From assembly GCA_023142915.1 (NCBI GenBank), contig JAGLIO010000074.1, positions 1 through 37,353 on the forward strand: a stretch of DNA of 37,353 nt, read 5' to 3'. This document shows positions 1-8,764 of this stretch, in pieces (the stretch's first letter is position 1; each line of letters starts with the position of its first letter). The stretch is from Candidatus Parcubacteria bacterium (GTDB lineage Bacteria; Patescibacteriota; Patescibacteriia; Patescibacteriales; UBA12075). Position numbers and translations under genes: made by a program. The notes below the pieces were generated by a model, which saw nothing but the letters and a program-made list of their open reading frames with translations, did not search any database and was not told the DNA's origin.

Positions 1-4
1 TGTC

Positions 5-1102
5 TTGACAAACCCGACCACTATACAGCCTTTTGTGTTACAGCAATTATCCCGAGGCGTAGATCCATTTAAAAAAGAAAAAGAAAAAATGGTTTTAACA
101 TTTGAAAAATTTTCATGGCGCTGGGTGGAATTGTATGTAAAAAATAATAACAAAATATCAGGGCTAATAGGAAAGACAAGTGTACTCAAGACTCATCTAG
201 TGCCATTCTTTGAAAAAAGGAAGTTAAATGAAATTACTAATTTTATGATTAAGGAATATAAGGCTCATATTCTTAAAAGGGGTTTGTGTAACAAAACAGT
301 AAATAATCATCTTACTATACTTAGCACATGTTTAACGCATGCTGTTGAGTGGGGCGAGTTAGAAGTTACTCCGAGAATTAAAAGATTAAAAGTCGAATCA
401 AATAAATTTGATTTTCTTACTTTTGAAGAAAGTGAAATGTTGATTAATATGTCTCATGGTATTTGGAAAAGAATGATTTTGTTTGCATTTCATACTGGAA
501 TGAGATATGGAGAAATAAGAGCTATTCGCTGGCAGGATATTAATTGGGAAAAAAAATCGGTTACAGTTAAAAATGCTTTTTATCGAGACATACTTGGGGC
601 TACTAAAAGCAATAAAGAAAGGCATATACCAGTCTCTCCAACGCTCTTCGAGCTCTTGGAGAGACGAAAAAGAGCCAGAGGATTTATTTTTGCCGATAGT
701 AATAATAGGCACTTAAAGGAAAATAAACCAAGACTTGCGCTTAGAAGAATTATAGAAAAAACAGAACTTAAAAAAGCAAACGGAAGAAAAATCGGTTGGC
801 ATGCGTTAATACATACATTTGCGTCCCAATTAGCCATGAGAGGCGCTCCATTGTCCGCTATTCAGCAATTACTCGGTCATTCTGATATTCAAACCACAAT
901 GAAGTATGCTCACTTGTCGCCCTCAACCTTAGATGACACTATTAAGCTATTAGAAAAGGATAATATAAATAATGTTGGGCAACATATGGGCAACAGCTAT
1001 ATTATGAAGCAAGAATTTGCACGCGTTTTAAACTCTCTCAACCTCAATTCTGACACTAACATAAAACAAAAACAAGCCCATACAGACTTGTCTTTAAATT
1101 AG
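5..1102 (+). CDS. Tyrosine recombinase/phage-type integrase, probably N-terminally truncated by the window edge
   Basis: TGMRYGEI (first Arg), ATKSNKERHIPVS (Lys), LGHSDIQTTMKYAHLSP (His and Tyr). The HxxR box reads HALIHTFAS, so the Arg is replaced. The track start is TTG at 5; the true start may lie upstream of the window. Confidence 0.9.
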   Translation: MTNPTTIQPFVLQQLSRGVDPFKKEKEKMVLTFEKFSWRWVELYVKNNNKISGLIGKTSVLKTHLVPFFEKRKLNEITNFMIKEYKAHILKRGLCNKTVNNHLTILSTCLTHAVEWGELEVTPRIKRLKVESNKFDFLTFEESEMLINMSHGIWKRMILFAFHTGMRYGEIRAIRWQDINWEKKSVTVKNAFYRDILGATKSNKERHIPVSPTLFELLERRKRARGFIFADSNNRHLKENKPRLALRRIIEKTELKKANGRKIGWHALIHTFASQLAMRGAPLSAIQQLLGHSDIQTTMKYAHLSPSTLDDTIKLLEKDNINNVGQHMGNSYIMKQEFARVLNSLNLNSDTNIKQKQAHTDLSLN

Positions 1103-1492
1103 TGGAGATGGCGGGAGTTGAACCCGCGTGTAGCAAGTTACCAAGAGTAATTTTACGAAAATAGCTTGGTTTATTGTTTCTCTGTTACGCGAAAAACCAA
1201 ACAAAACCGCAACAGAAAAGTTCTTTTAAGTTTCAGTGAAAATTCAAGAACGTAAAATTCACCTAGCTCAAGATTATGACACCCGCCTGCGAATTATTGA
1301 GCCGTCATTCGCGGCGGATGGCTGCGGCCGTTTAGGCGGCAACGGGTACAAAGACAGGTATGCTAAAAGCAGCTTTTGCCTTTGCTAGTACAGATTTTGC
1401 ACTTATATTTTTCCGAGCAGATTAACGCGATATTCGGAAGCGCGCGTTTCGAATACAATTAGATAGGCTCGCTATCGAAGCCCAGCATCCCC
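1103..1492 (-). ncRNA. ssrA: tmRNA (transfer-messenger RNA)
   Basis: On the minus strand, 5' GGGGATG pairs with 3' CATCTCC plus discriminator A. T-arm GCGGGTTCAACTCCCGC. Internal tag ORF starting at GCA encodes AKSVLAKAKAAFSIPVFVPVAA-stop. Next to smpB. 3' CCA is not encoded. Confidence 0.93.
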
Positions 1493-1504
1493 ATAACAAT
1501 CCCG

Positions 1505-1963
1505 CTACCTGTGTTTTATCAAAGTTCTCATCTGCCTTTCAACATCCCGTTTTTTAATCGTTTGTCGTTTGTCGTATTTTTTCTTTCCTCGTCCGATTCC
1601 GAATTCCAGTTTTATTAAATTATGTTTAGTATATATCTTAATTGGCACTAAAGTCAAGCCTTGCTCCTGCTTTTTTCCGATTAGATGCGTAATTTGTTTT
1701 TTCTTTAACAATAATTTCCGCGGCCTTTCCGAGTCATAACTGTCAATTGTGGTTGCTTTTTTATAAAGCGGGATAAAAGCATTTGTTAAATACATTTCAG
1801 GGGAATTATTATTGGATTTAATAGTCACATAAGACCCCTTAAGGCTGATATGTCCGGTTTTAATTGACTTTACTTCATAGCCAAACAAAACAATTCCGGC
1901 TTCATAAATTCCGCTGATTTCATAATCATATCGCGCTCGTTTGTTTACTGCTAATGTCGGCAT
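1505..1963 (-). CDS. smpB: SsrA-binding protein SmpB
   Basis: NKRARYDYEISGIYEAGIVLFGYEVKSIKTGHISLKGSYV and a basic C-terminus; adjacent to tmRNA. Confidence 0.96.
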   Translation of the reverse strand: MPTLAVNKRARYDYEISGIYEAGIVLFGYEVKSIKTGHISLKGSYVTIKSNNNSPEMYLTNAFIPLYKKATTIDSYDSERPRKLLLKKKQITHLIGKKQEQGLTLVPIKIYTKHNLIKLEFGIGRGKKKYDKRQTIKKRDVERQMRTLIKHR

Positions 1964-1984
1964 ATTATTCTACTAATTAAAAAA

Positions 1985-2476
1985 TTATATCCGTTCTAAT
2001 ATTTTTAATTCAGGCTCTTCTTTTTCCAAGTCCCAAACCGCGAAAGTGGCTTTTTGGAAAACCGCTCCCAAGGTTCCCGGATTAATAAATAAATAATTAC
2101 TTTTCTTTTCTATCCATGGCTTGTGCGTATGCCCGTAAAAAATTATATCGCATTCTCCTTTTTTTAAAACATATTCCGATAAAAACGGCTCATGGCAAAG
2201 GCCGACCTTTTTTCCTTCCAATTTAAATCTCGCTACGCGGCCAAAGTAAATTATATTTTTATATTTTTTCGGTTCTTCATCTTCAAAAATTTCCATATTG
2301 CCGCGGACTAAATATATTTCCTTTTGAAAATTATCTTCTAAAAATTCTAATGTCTCTGAATTTGTTACGTCCCCGCAGCAAAAAATTTTTTCAATATTAT
2401 TTACCGCGCAGTAAACAAGGCATTTTTTTAAATTTGGAATATTATCATGGATATCGGAAATTATAGCAATTTTCAT
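1985..2476 (-). CDS. YfcE-family metallophosphoesterase
   Basis: MKIAIISDIHDN, CCGDVTN, VRGNME, GHTHKP metallophosphatase motifs. Confidence 0.9.
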   Translation of the reverse strand: MKIAIISDIHDNIPNLKKCLVYCAVNNIEKIFCCGDVTNSETLEFLEDNFQKEIYLVRGNMEIFEDEEPKKYKNIIYFGRVARFKLEGKKVGLCHEPFLSEYVLKKGECDIIFYGHTHKPWIEKKSNYLFINPGTLGAVFQKATFAVWDLEKEEPELKILERI

Positions 2477-3654
2477 ATAAGATTAAAATTTACGATTTCA
2501 TAAATCATGCCGATGGCAAATAATACCATTAGCAAATAAACAAGCGCGTTTGGCGGTTTATACTTAAACATCGGCATTTTATTTTTTTTCTTTTTTACCC
2601 AAGGGGCACTTTGTATCTTCAAAAACACGCTCAACATTATAATAGCGCAAAAACCGCCTCCAACCGCGCCGATAAAGCTTATAACTCCGATTAAATCGGT
2701 AATTCCGGCTAAATATAAAATATAAGGAACAAAAACAGCCAAAGCCCATGCAAGAGTTTTATTAACTTTAAAATCCCACCAAAGAGTCTCTTTGATTGAT
2801 TCAGCCACGCCGATTATTGAAGTCATTATGCTGAACAAGCCAAAAATAAGAACTAAAGTAATAACGCCGTTAGCAAGAATCTTCTGAACGCCGACAAGCG
2901 CGTCAGGAGTGGTATTCGCGCCTGAAATTCCGACTATTACAAATACAAACAAAGTTAAAATCAATGAAGACAAAATCATGCTCGTCCTAATCACGCTTTT
3001 AAATAAAACAACGTCTTTTTTAACCAGCCGCCCCACTATCGGCAAAGAGCCGTTTCCATCCAAAGCCATTAACATAGCGCCGAATGGAAGCAAAATATTT
3101 TTCCAATCAATTACCAAATAATTCTCCGCTTCAATTGTCTCCCAGCCCTTGTAAACCATTACGCCAATAACAAAAAAAAGCAGCGCTGACATATATAGCT
3201 CTACTTTTGAAATCGCCCTTATGCCGCGAAATACAACAATCGCCGCTAAAGCGACGATAATGCTGGCGTACAAAATTAAATTCTCTCCCAAAAATCGGCC
3301 TAATAATTGCCTTAAAAAAATACTTGAAATAATAATATAGGCGAGCAGCGCGCCGTAGTTCCCGATTAATTTAGCTGGAAAAACCGCCCATTTTCCTTTT
3401 AGCCCCAAATATTTTTCAACATAGCCGGGCAGGCGATGGAAAGAGCCGTTGGTTACTATTATATTGGCATAAATCAACTGCAAAAAATACTGAGCCAATC
3501 CCAAAACTACGAGTAAAACAACGAACACCAGCCAGCCGGCTCTAACCGTCAAATACGGCAAGCCAAACATGCCGACTCCGACAATATAACCGACCATTAC
3601 CGCTATTGCCTGAAAATATTTTTTGTTTTTTTGATGTTTTTTTTTATGCCACAT
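2473..3654 (-). CDS. Amino acid permease, aromatic amino acid/HAAAP-like, multi-TM
   Basis: About 11 hydrophobic segments; N-terminal YIVGVGMFGLPYLTVRAGW typical of the amino-acid transporter superfamily. Confidence 0.7.
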   Translation of the reverse strand: MWHKKKHQKNKKYFQAIAVMVGYIVGVGMFGLPYLTVRAGWLVFVVLLVVLGLAQYFLQLIYANIIVTNGSFHRLPGYVEKYLGLKGKWAVFPAKLIGNYGALLAYIIISSIFLRQLLGRFLGENLILYASIIVALAAIVVFRGIRAISKVELYMSALLFFVIGVMVYKGWETIEAENYLVIDWKNILLPFGAMLMALDGNGSLPIVGRLVKKDVVLFKSVIRTSMILSSLILTLFVFVIVGISGANTTPDALVGVQKILANGVITLVLIFGLFSIMTSIIGVAESIKETLWWDFKVNKTLAWALAVFVPYILYLAGITDLIGVISFIGAVGGGFCAIIMLSVFLKIQSAPWVKKKKNKMPMFKYKPPNALVYLLMVLFAIGMIYEIVNFNLI

Positions 3655-3699
3655 TTTATCATTGTGCCGCTTTATGATTTTGACGCGTAAGATAAGCGA

Positions 3700-4155
3700 C
3701 TAATATATCTTATGCGGCGCAGTTTCGTAAATACCGGATTTTAAGCCGAAAACGCCGCTTTCCAAACGATATTTTATAATATAGCCTTTGGCGTCAATAG
3801 CGCCATCTTCGCAATTCTCACTTTGCGCGTCATAGCATGGAATATACGAATATCTTTCATTGCTTAACGGATCAACAGGATAATTATCAAGGCATAAACC
3901 ATTGAAACACTCTTCTTCTTTTTTCGCTTCTTTTTTAACTAATATTCTCTCCGGAAATTTATTGCGATTACTGTAAAACAAAAACAAATCAGACTGCAAT
4001 GCTTTTATCGCCGACAGCCTAATAATATCCCGCGACTGTTTTTTTTCAATAGATAACCCTAAAAACGTTACAACCGATAGCAAAACAAAAACAAGCCCGC
4101 CGCCGAAATACATTAAAATTTTATTTTTTTGTTCTTGAGTTATGGATTCTTTCAT
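3700..4155 (-). CDS. Hypothetical single-TM protein, pilin-like C-terminal region
   Basis: One N-terminal TM segment followed by an extracytoplasmic region with Cys pairs; no canonical GFTLIE prepilin motif. Confidence 0.5.
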   Translation of the reverse strand: MKESITQEQKNKILMYFGGGLVFVLLSVVTFLGLSIEKKQSRDIIRLSAIKALQSDLFLFYSNRNKFPERILVKKEAKKEEECFNGLCLDNYPVDPLSNERYSYIPCYDAQSENCEDGAIDAKGYIIKYRLESGVFGLKSGIYETAPHKIY

Positions 4156-4232
4156 AACATTTGTTGTTTAGCCGTTTTTATTAACCTGTTTATATAATAT
4201 CATTTTTTTGAAAAATTAGAAAATGTTTATTT

Positions 4233-5153
4233 TTATAAATCATTAATTGTTTTTTTGTAAACCTTAGCGCACTGCCGATATAATTTATTTGAACGCCCTT
4301 TATCAGCTTGATTCAAAGCCTCAAAATATGATTGGCGATTTCTGTTTTTGAGAAGTATCACTCCATATCCCGATTTAAGGAGCATCCAATTAAAAATTAT
4401 TCTTCCTACCCGTCCATTGCCATCGGTAAAAGGATGAATATATTCAAAACGGTTATGAAAATCCGCGGCAATAAACAAGGGATGTCTTTTTTCTTTTTGC
4501 GCGATTTTTAACCAAAAAAATAATTCAGACATTCCGGAACGCACCTCTCCGGGAGGAACCGTTTCTTTGTTATTAACAATTATTTTTACTTTTTTGTAAC
4601 CGCGCTCTATATCCAACCCAAAAGTTAAAAGCTTGTGCAATTCAATAATTGATCTTTGGTTTAGCTTAAAATCCTTTTTCCTAATTAAATCAAAAACTTT
4701 AATTGAATTTTGCACTTCAAATATTTCTTTTCTGCTAATTGTTTTTTTGATATATTTTCGCCCCGCAATAGATGACACTTCTTCCACTGACAATCTGCTG
4801 CCTTCAATCGCGTTAGATTCAAAAATAAATTGAATCGCGAATTTAAGCAATAATTTATCTTGCTCAATTTCGCTCATACTCGCAATTTTATATTTCCACT
4901 TTAAACGCGCGGCTTCAATTTCTTTAATTTCATTTTCAGTTATTTTCGGTTCTTTTTTAAATATATTCTTTATATTTTCCAACACCAATTTAATTTCTTT
5001 TTCTTTCAGCGCAACATAATATAACTCTAAATTTTTAGGTATATTTTTACCTATATATACCTGAATTTTTTTATATTTTTTATTCAGCCTGACTTGCTCC
5101 GTAAAATAAAAAAATGGCTTATTTTTAATAATTTTCTTCTCTATTTTTATCAT
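4233..5153 (-). CDS. Fic family protein (probable AMPylase, class II with N-terminal inhibitory motif)
   Basis: Fic core HPFTDGNGRVGR; upstream inhibitory-helix-like SNAIEG matching [S/T]xxxE[G/N]. Confidence 0.93.
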   Translation of the reverse strand: MIKIEKKIIKNKPFFYFTEQVRLNKKYKKIQVYIGKNIPKNLELYYVALKEKEIKLVLENIKNIFKKEPKITENEIKEIEAARLKWKYKIASMSEIEQDKLLLKFAIQFIFESNAIEGSRLSVEEVSSIAGRKYIKKTISRKEIFEVQNSIKVFDLIRKKDFKLNQRSIIELHKLLTFGLDIERGYKKVKIIVNNKETVPPGEVRSGMSELFFWLKIAQKEKRHPLFIAADFHNRFEYIHPFTDGNGRVGRIIFNWMLLKSGYGVILLKNRNRQSYFEALNQADKGRSNKLYRQCAKVYKKTINDL

Positions 5154-5300
5154 TTTTGTTAGGTATATTTTTTATAGCTTTATTATAGCAAAAAAAATTT
5201 AAATTCGCAAATATATTCAAATATATATTGACAAAATTTTCATGGAACGGTATGGTTATAATACAACTATACGTACCTAATATTAAAAATAGCAATAAAT

Positions 5301-5462
5301 ATGAAATTATTAATCAATCTACAATACGATTTTGAATATCAGGGTTTTGTCGCTGATTGCCCTGCTTTGCCCGGATGCATGTCTCAAGGAAAAACAAAAA
5401 AACAAGCATTAAAAAATATTAAAGAAGCTATTCTCGGCTACGTTAAAACTCTTAAAAGGTAA
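5301..5462 (+). CDS. Small HicB-like protein (53 aa), no HTH tail and no HicA partner
   Basis: Own translation MKLLINLQYDFEYQGFVADCPALPGCMSQGKTKKQALKNIKEAILGYVKTLKR; HicB-type LPGC/G.T..EA.NI.EAI pattern. Below the length cutoff of the ORF track. Confidence 0.72.
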   Translation: MKLLINLQYDFEYQGFVADCPALPGCMSQGKTKKQALKNIKEAILGYVKTLKR

Positions 5463-5489
5463 AAATAATTCTTTAGTTTATGCTAAACC

Positions 5490-5515
5490 AAAAAACCGCC
5501 TAAAGGCGGTTTTTA
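5490..5515 (+). terminator. Rho-independent terminator after the HicB-like gene
   Basis: AAAAACCGCC-TAAA-GGCGGTTTTT. Confidence 0.8.
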
Positions 5516-5549
5516 AAATACTCTATAAATCATTTTTAATAATTTATTT

Positions 5550-6125
5550 CTACTTTTTTATTACTATTTCTTTAGCAATAAAATTTTTAATTTCTTTTAT
5601 ATTTTGATTGGCATAAACATTAACCACTTGTCCGACTTTTAAATTTTCTAAATTTGTTAACACTTGTTCATATTTATCCGGTCCTAGTTGCCTGTCAGGG
5701 CTTGGCACAAAAGTATTTATATCAATATTATTTTCCTTATAATAATTCTCCAATTCTTTTTTATATTCCTCTTTACTCTTTGGCTGAAACTTATATATTT
5801 GTGTTTGGTTATTTACAGTAACGATTCTATTGTCTAACGCCGGATCAGATAAAAGTTCAGATGAACTTATTTTTATATTAATTTGATTTCCATTAATCTT
5901 GGTAATTGTTCCAAAAACCATATCTCTTACAATACCGTCATTGGCAATTGATCCGATTTGCGCGTAAAGCCTTGCCTTGGCATCATTCCAGCCTTTTTGA
6001 TAACTTACTTCTCTTACATCATTAATTTTAATATTTAGAAAAAAACTAAAAATTGCTATAAATAACAATAAAAAAATAATTAAAACTATAGCTTTTATGT
6101 TTTTTTGCATAAAATTATTTGCCAA
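5550..6125 (-). CDS. Hypothetical membrane-anchored protein
   Basis: N-terminal TM helix and soluble domain; start overlaps the end of the upstream ORF. Confidence 0.6.
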   Translation of the reverse strand: MANNFMQKNIKAIVLIIFLLLFIAIFSFFLNIKINDVREVSYQKGWNDAKARLYAQIGSIANDGIVRDMVFGTITKINGNQINIKISSSELLSDPALDNRIVTVNNQTQIYKFQPKSKEEYKKELENYYKENNIDINTFVPSPDRQLGPDKYEQVLTNLENLKVGQVVNVYANQNIKEIKNFIAKEIVIKK

Positions 6126-6786
6126 TTCCGCACCATTTTATATGCCATTTCCAAGTATCCCTGACTGTAACAGTATTAAATGCCGTTAAATCATTATTGC
6201 TTAAATACAGCCTAAAATCCGTAGCGTTTGAATCATATATATTGTTTATACCAACGGCTTTATACATTCCATCATCACCGTTTAATGACGCAAAATAAAT
6301 TACTTCATTATTTGTAAAATTAGCAATTGTCGTATCTACTACTACGGTAATTGTATTAGCCGCCGCTACTATCCAATTTGTTGCCCCATAAGATGTGGTG
6401 CCGCATACCATTTTTAAATTTTCACCGCCTGTATTAGTTATATTTGCCGAACCGGTATTCACCTGGCTATCAACATAGGCTTTGCTTGCCACATCGCTAT
6501 CATTAATCGGATCAGCTAAATTTATAATATTATTGCCACCCATATTTAAATTGCCTTGCATGGTGTCCCCGCTTTTTGCCACAAAATCGTCATCCAAATT
6601 ATTCCAGTCTGTCGCGTCTAAAGAATCGCCTAAATTTTTATTATAATTTCCGGTCAAAGCCATGGCGATTTGCTGCCATGAAAAAGGAAAAAAAACAAAA
6701 AAAGAACTCACAAATAAAACAAATACAAAAATTAATAACAAAGATAATTTTAGCTGTTTAGTTTTAATATTTTTAAATAAACTCAT
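6115..6786 (-). CDS. Membrane-anchored putative surface protein with a phage tail-fibre-like motif
   Basis: N-terminal hydrophobic segment, then FVAKSGDTMQGNLNMGGNNIINLADPINDSDVASKAYVDSQV. Confidence 0.65.
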   Translation of the reverse strand: MSLFKNIKTKQLKLSLLLIFVFVLFVSSFFVFFPFSWQQIAMALTGNYNKNLGDSLDATDWNNLDDDFVAKSGDTMQGNLNMGGNNIINLADPINDSDVASKAYVDSQVNTGSANITNTGGENLKMVCGTTSYGATNWIVAAANTITVVVDTTIANFTNNEVIYFASLNGDDGMYKAVGINNIYDSNATDFRLYLSNNDLTAFNTVTVRDTWKWHIKWCGIGK

Positions 6787-6885
6787 AAATAATTATTTTT
6801 TAATTTAACTAATACTATTATATCATATTTTATTTAAAATACAAAAATCAATATTTATAACTGTTTATATTTTAGCACAAATACC

Positions 6886-6914
6886 AAAAAACCGCTAATA
6901 AAAAGCGGTTTTTT
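6886..6914 (-). terminator. Rho-independent terminator downstream of the pilin gene
   Basis: AAAAAACCGCT-AATAAAA-AGCGGTTTTTT, usable on either strand. Confidence 0.75.
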
Positions 6915-6937
6915 GAAATATTTTATCAAAGCAAAAA

Positions 6938-7474
6938 CTATAAACCATTTTCAGTACAGTCACCTGCCCTTTGATAGCAAGAACCATTGATGCAAACAAA
7001 ATATTCAGCTTCGCCTTCCAAATAGGCCGATATACAATAGCCATCACCACATTCAGCAGCAGTAGCACCATCATTATCACATTCATAATGATAAACAAGA
7101 GGAGGGGTTGCAGCATTGTCATCGGTCGGATCATCGGGAATTGATTGCAGGTAAGTATTAGTGCCGTCCGTAATAGAGCTTCCAGAACTGCAAAGCCTGT
7201 CAATAGCGGCGGCATCCTCGGCAACAGCAACAACACCAGCATCACCGCAAACTTGTGGCGCTGTAAGATTTATCGGATAATCACTCGTCCCTTGATCGGA
7301 CGAATAAAGCTCCATTGCTGTTGAAATTTGTTTCATATCAGACATTCTTTTGGCATCGCGAGCTTTTTGCCTGGCATTGCTTAAAGAAACAACAGCCAAA
7401 GTTGACAGTAAACCGATAATGGCGATTACTACCAATAACTCAATTAAAGTAAAACCTTTTTTATTAATTTTCAT
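6938..7474 (-). CDS. Type IV pilin-like protein (prepilin)
   Basis: [50 protein letters not shown] class III prepilin signal. Confidence 0.93.
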   Translation of the reverse strand: MKINKKGFTLIELLVVIAIIGLLSTLAVVSLSNARQKARDAKRMSDMKQISTAMELYSSDQGTSDYPINLTAPQVCGDAGVVAVAEDAAAIDRLCSSGSSITDGTNTYLQSIPDDPTDDNAATPPLVYHYECDNDGATAAECGDGYCISAYLEGEAEYFVCINGSCYQRAGDCTENGL

Positions 7475-7651
7475 ATATTCACCTCTCTTTCTATTTTTTC
7501 ACACTCATTAGCTTAATTCTAGAAATTAAGACAACGAACGTGAGGATTAAATTAAATAATATAACTTATCCACATTATACCATAAAATCGCCTAAAAATA
7601 AATAAAAAATCATAAAAAATCATAATACCGACTTCAAATATTCAATATAGG

Positions 7652-8164
7652 CTACAATTTAAACCCGATTTCAGTTTTATCGCCTTCTTTTTTATTAAAC
7701 TCATCTAAAATTTTATAAATATCTATAATTTTATTATCATATTTATTTTCTAATTCTGCCATTTTCATAGCCAAGCCATCATAAGTTGAAACAAACTTTC
7801 TTATATTTACAAAAGTTCGCATAATTGCGATATTAACCTCTATTGCTTTCTCGCTATTCAAAACACTGGATAACATAGCAATGCCCTGTTCAGTAAAAAC
7901 ATAAGGAAAATATCGCTGCCCACCCCAACTTGAGGTCACAATTTGTGACCTCAAGATTTCAAACTCTTCTTTTATTAATCTAAACATAAAATCTTCTGGA
8001 AATCTTTTTGTATTTCTTCTGACTGCTTGATTAAAAACTTTAGTCTCCACGCCATAAAGACTAGCCAAATCTCGATCAAGTATAACTTTTTGTCTTCTTA
8101 TTAAAAATATTTTACTCTCAACAATATCCTGCGATACAATATTTAATTCTTTTATTTTTGACAT
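7652..8164 (-). CDS. ORF6N domain-containing protein
   Basis: IFLIRRQKVILDRDLASLYGVETKVFNQAVRRNTKRFPEDFMFRL...FTEQGIAMLSSVLNSEKAIEVNIAIMRTFV matches the ORF6N family. Confidence 0.9.
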   Translation of the reverse strand: MSKIKELNIVSQDIVESKIFLIRRQKVILDRDLASLYGVETKVFNQAVRRNTKRFPEDFMFRLIKEEFEILRSQIVTSSWGGQRYFPYVFTEQGIAMLSSVLNSEKAIEVNIAIMRTFVNIRKFVSTYDGLAMKMAELENKYDNKIIDIYKILDEFNKKEGDKTEIGFKL

Positions 8165-8188
8165 AAAATTTATAAACCACAGATTATT

Positions 8189-8677
8189 TTACCACCCCCT
8201 AATCATCTTCACTCCATCCTCCTCCAAAGTATAAACAAGCGCGTATTCGCTGCCTGTTGCGTCGGTAACATAACGATATATGTAAGTATTGTTTGTCGTT
8301 GCTAAATTATCATCATTTATCGGATCAATCGGCATTATCATTATAATCGGACGCGCTCCCGCGGTTAAATCAGCTCCTAATACATTTAAATAACACCAAG
8401 AACCGTCATCAACAGCATCGCCGACTGTCGCGCCAAAATCAGCTGCCGCTCCATCCCAAAGCCCGCAAATAGGATAATGCGCGTTCTCAAAATTATACAA
8501 ACTAAGCGCTGTTCTAATTTGCGCCATATCGCCCTTGCGCAAAGCATCACGCGCCTTAACGCGCGCGGAATTCAAAGACACGACTGAAAAAGAAGAAAGA
8601 ATGCCAATGATGCTGATCACAACCAAAAGCTCTATTAAAGTAAAACCGCGTCTGTTTATTTTATAATTAAATTGCAT
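8189..8677 (-). CDS. Type IV pilin-like protein (prepilin)
   Basis: [46 protein letters not shown]. Confidence 0.92.
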   Translation of the reverse strand: MQFNYKINRRGFTLIELLVVISIIGILSSFSVVSLNSARVKARDALRKGDMAQIRTALSLYNFENAHYPICGLWDGAAADFGATVGDAVDDGSWCYLNVLGADLTAGARPIIMIMPIDPINDDNLATTNNTYIYRYVTDATGSEYALVYTLEEDGVKMIRGW

Positions 8678-8764
8678 GATAAAATTTTAATAATTCCAAA
8701 TTTATTATACCACAAATCTATAATATTATAAAAAATTAAAAAATAAACACAAAAATAATTAATT

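Noticed and set aside
398-837. Antisense ORFs (104 and 85 aa) inside the integrase gene
   Set aside because: Low-complexity shadow ORFs opposite a clear conserved CDS.
5228-5263. TTGACA ... TATAAT promoter for the mini-HicB
   Set aside because: The spacer is about 23 nt, too long for a standard sigma70 promoter; not called.
6895-7245. 116-aa ORF overlapping the pilin gene in another frame
   Set aside because: Met/Leu-rich translation typical of frame-shadow; the pilin frame has a clear prepilin motif.
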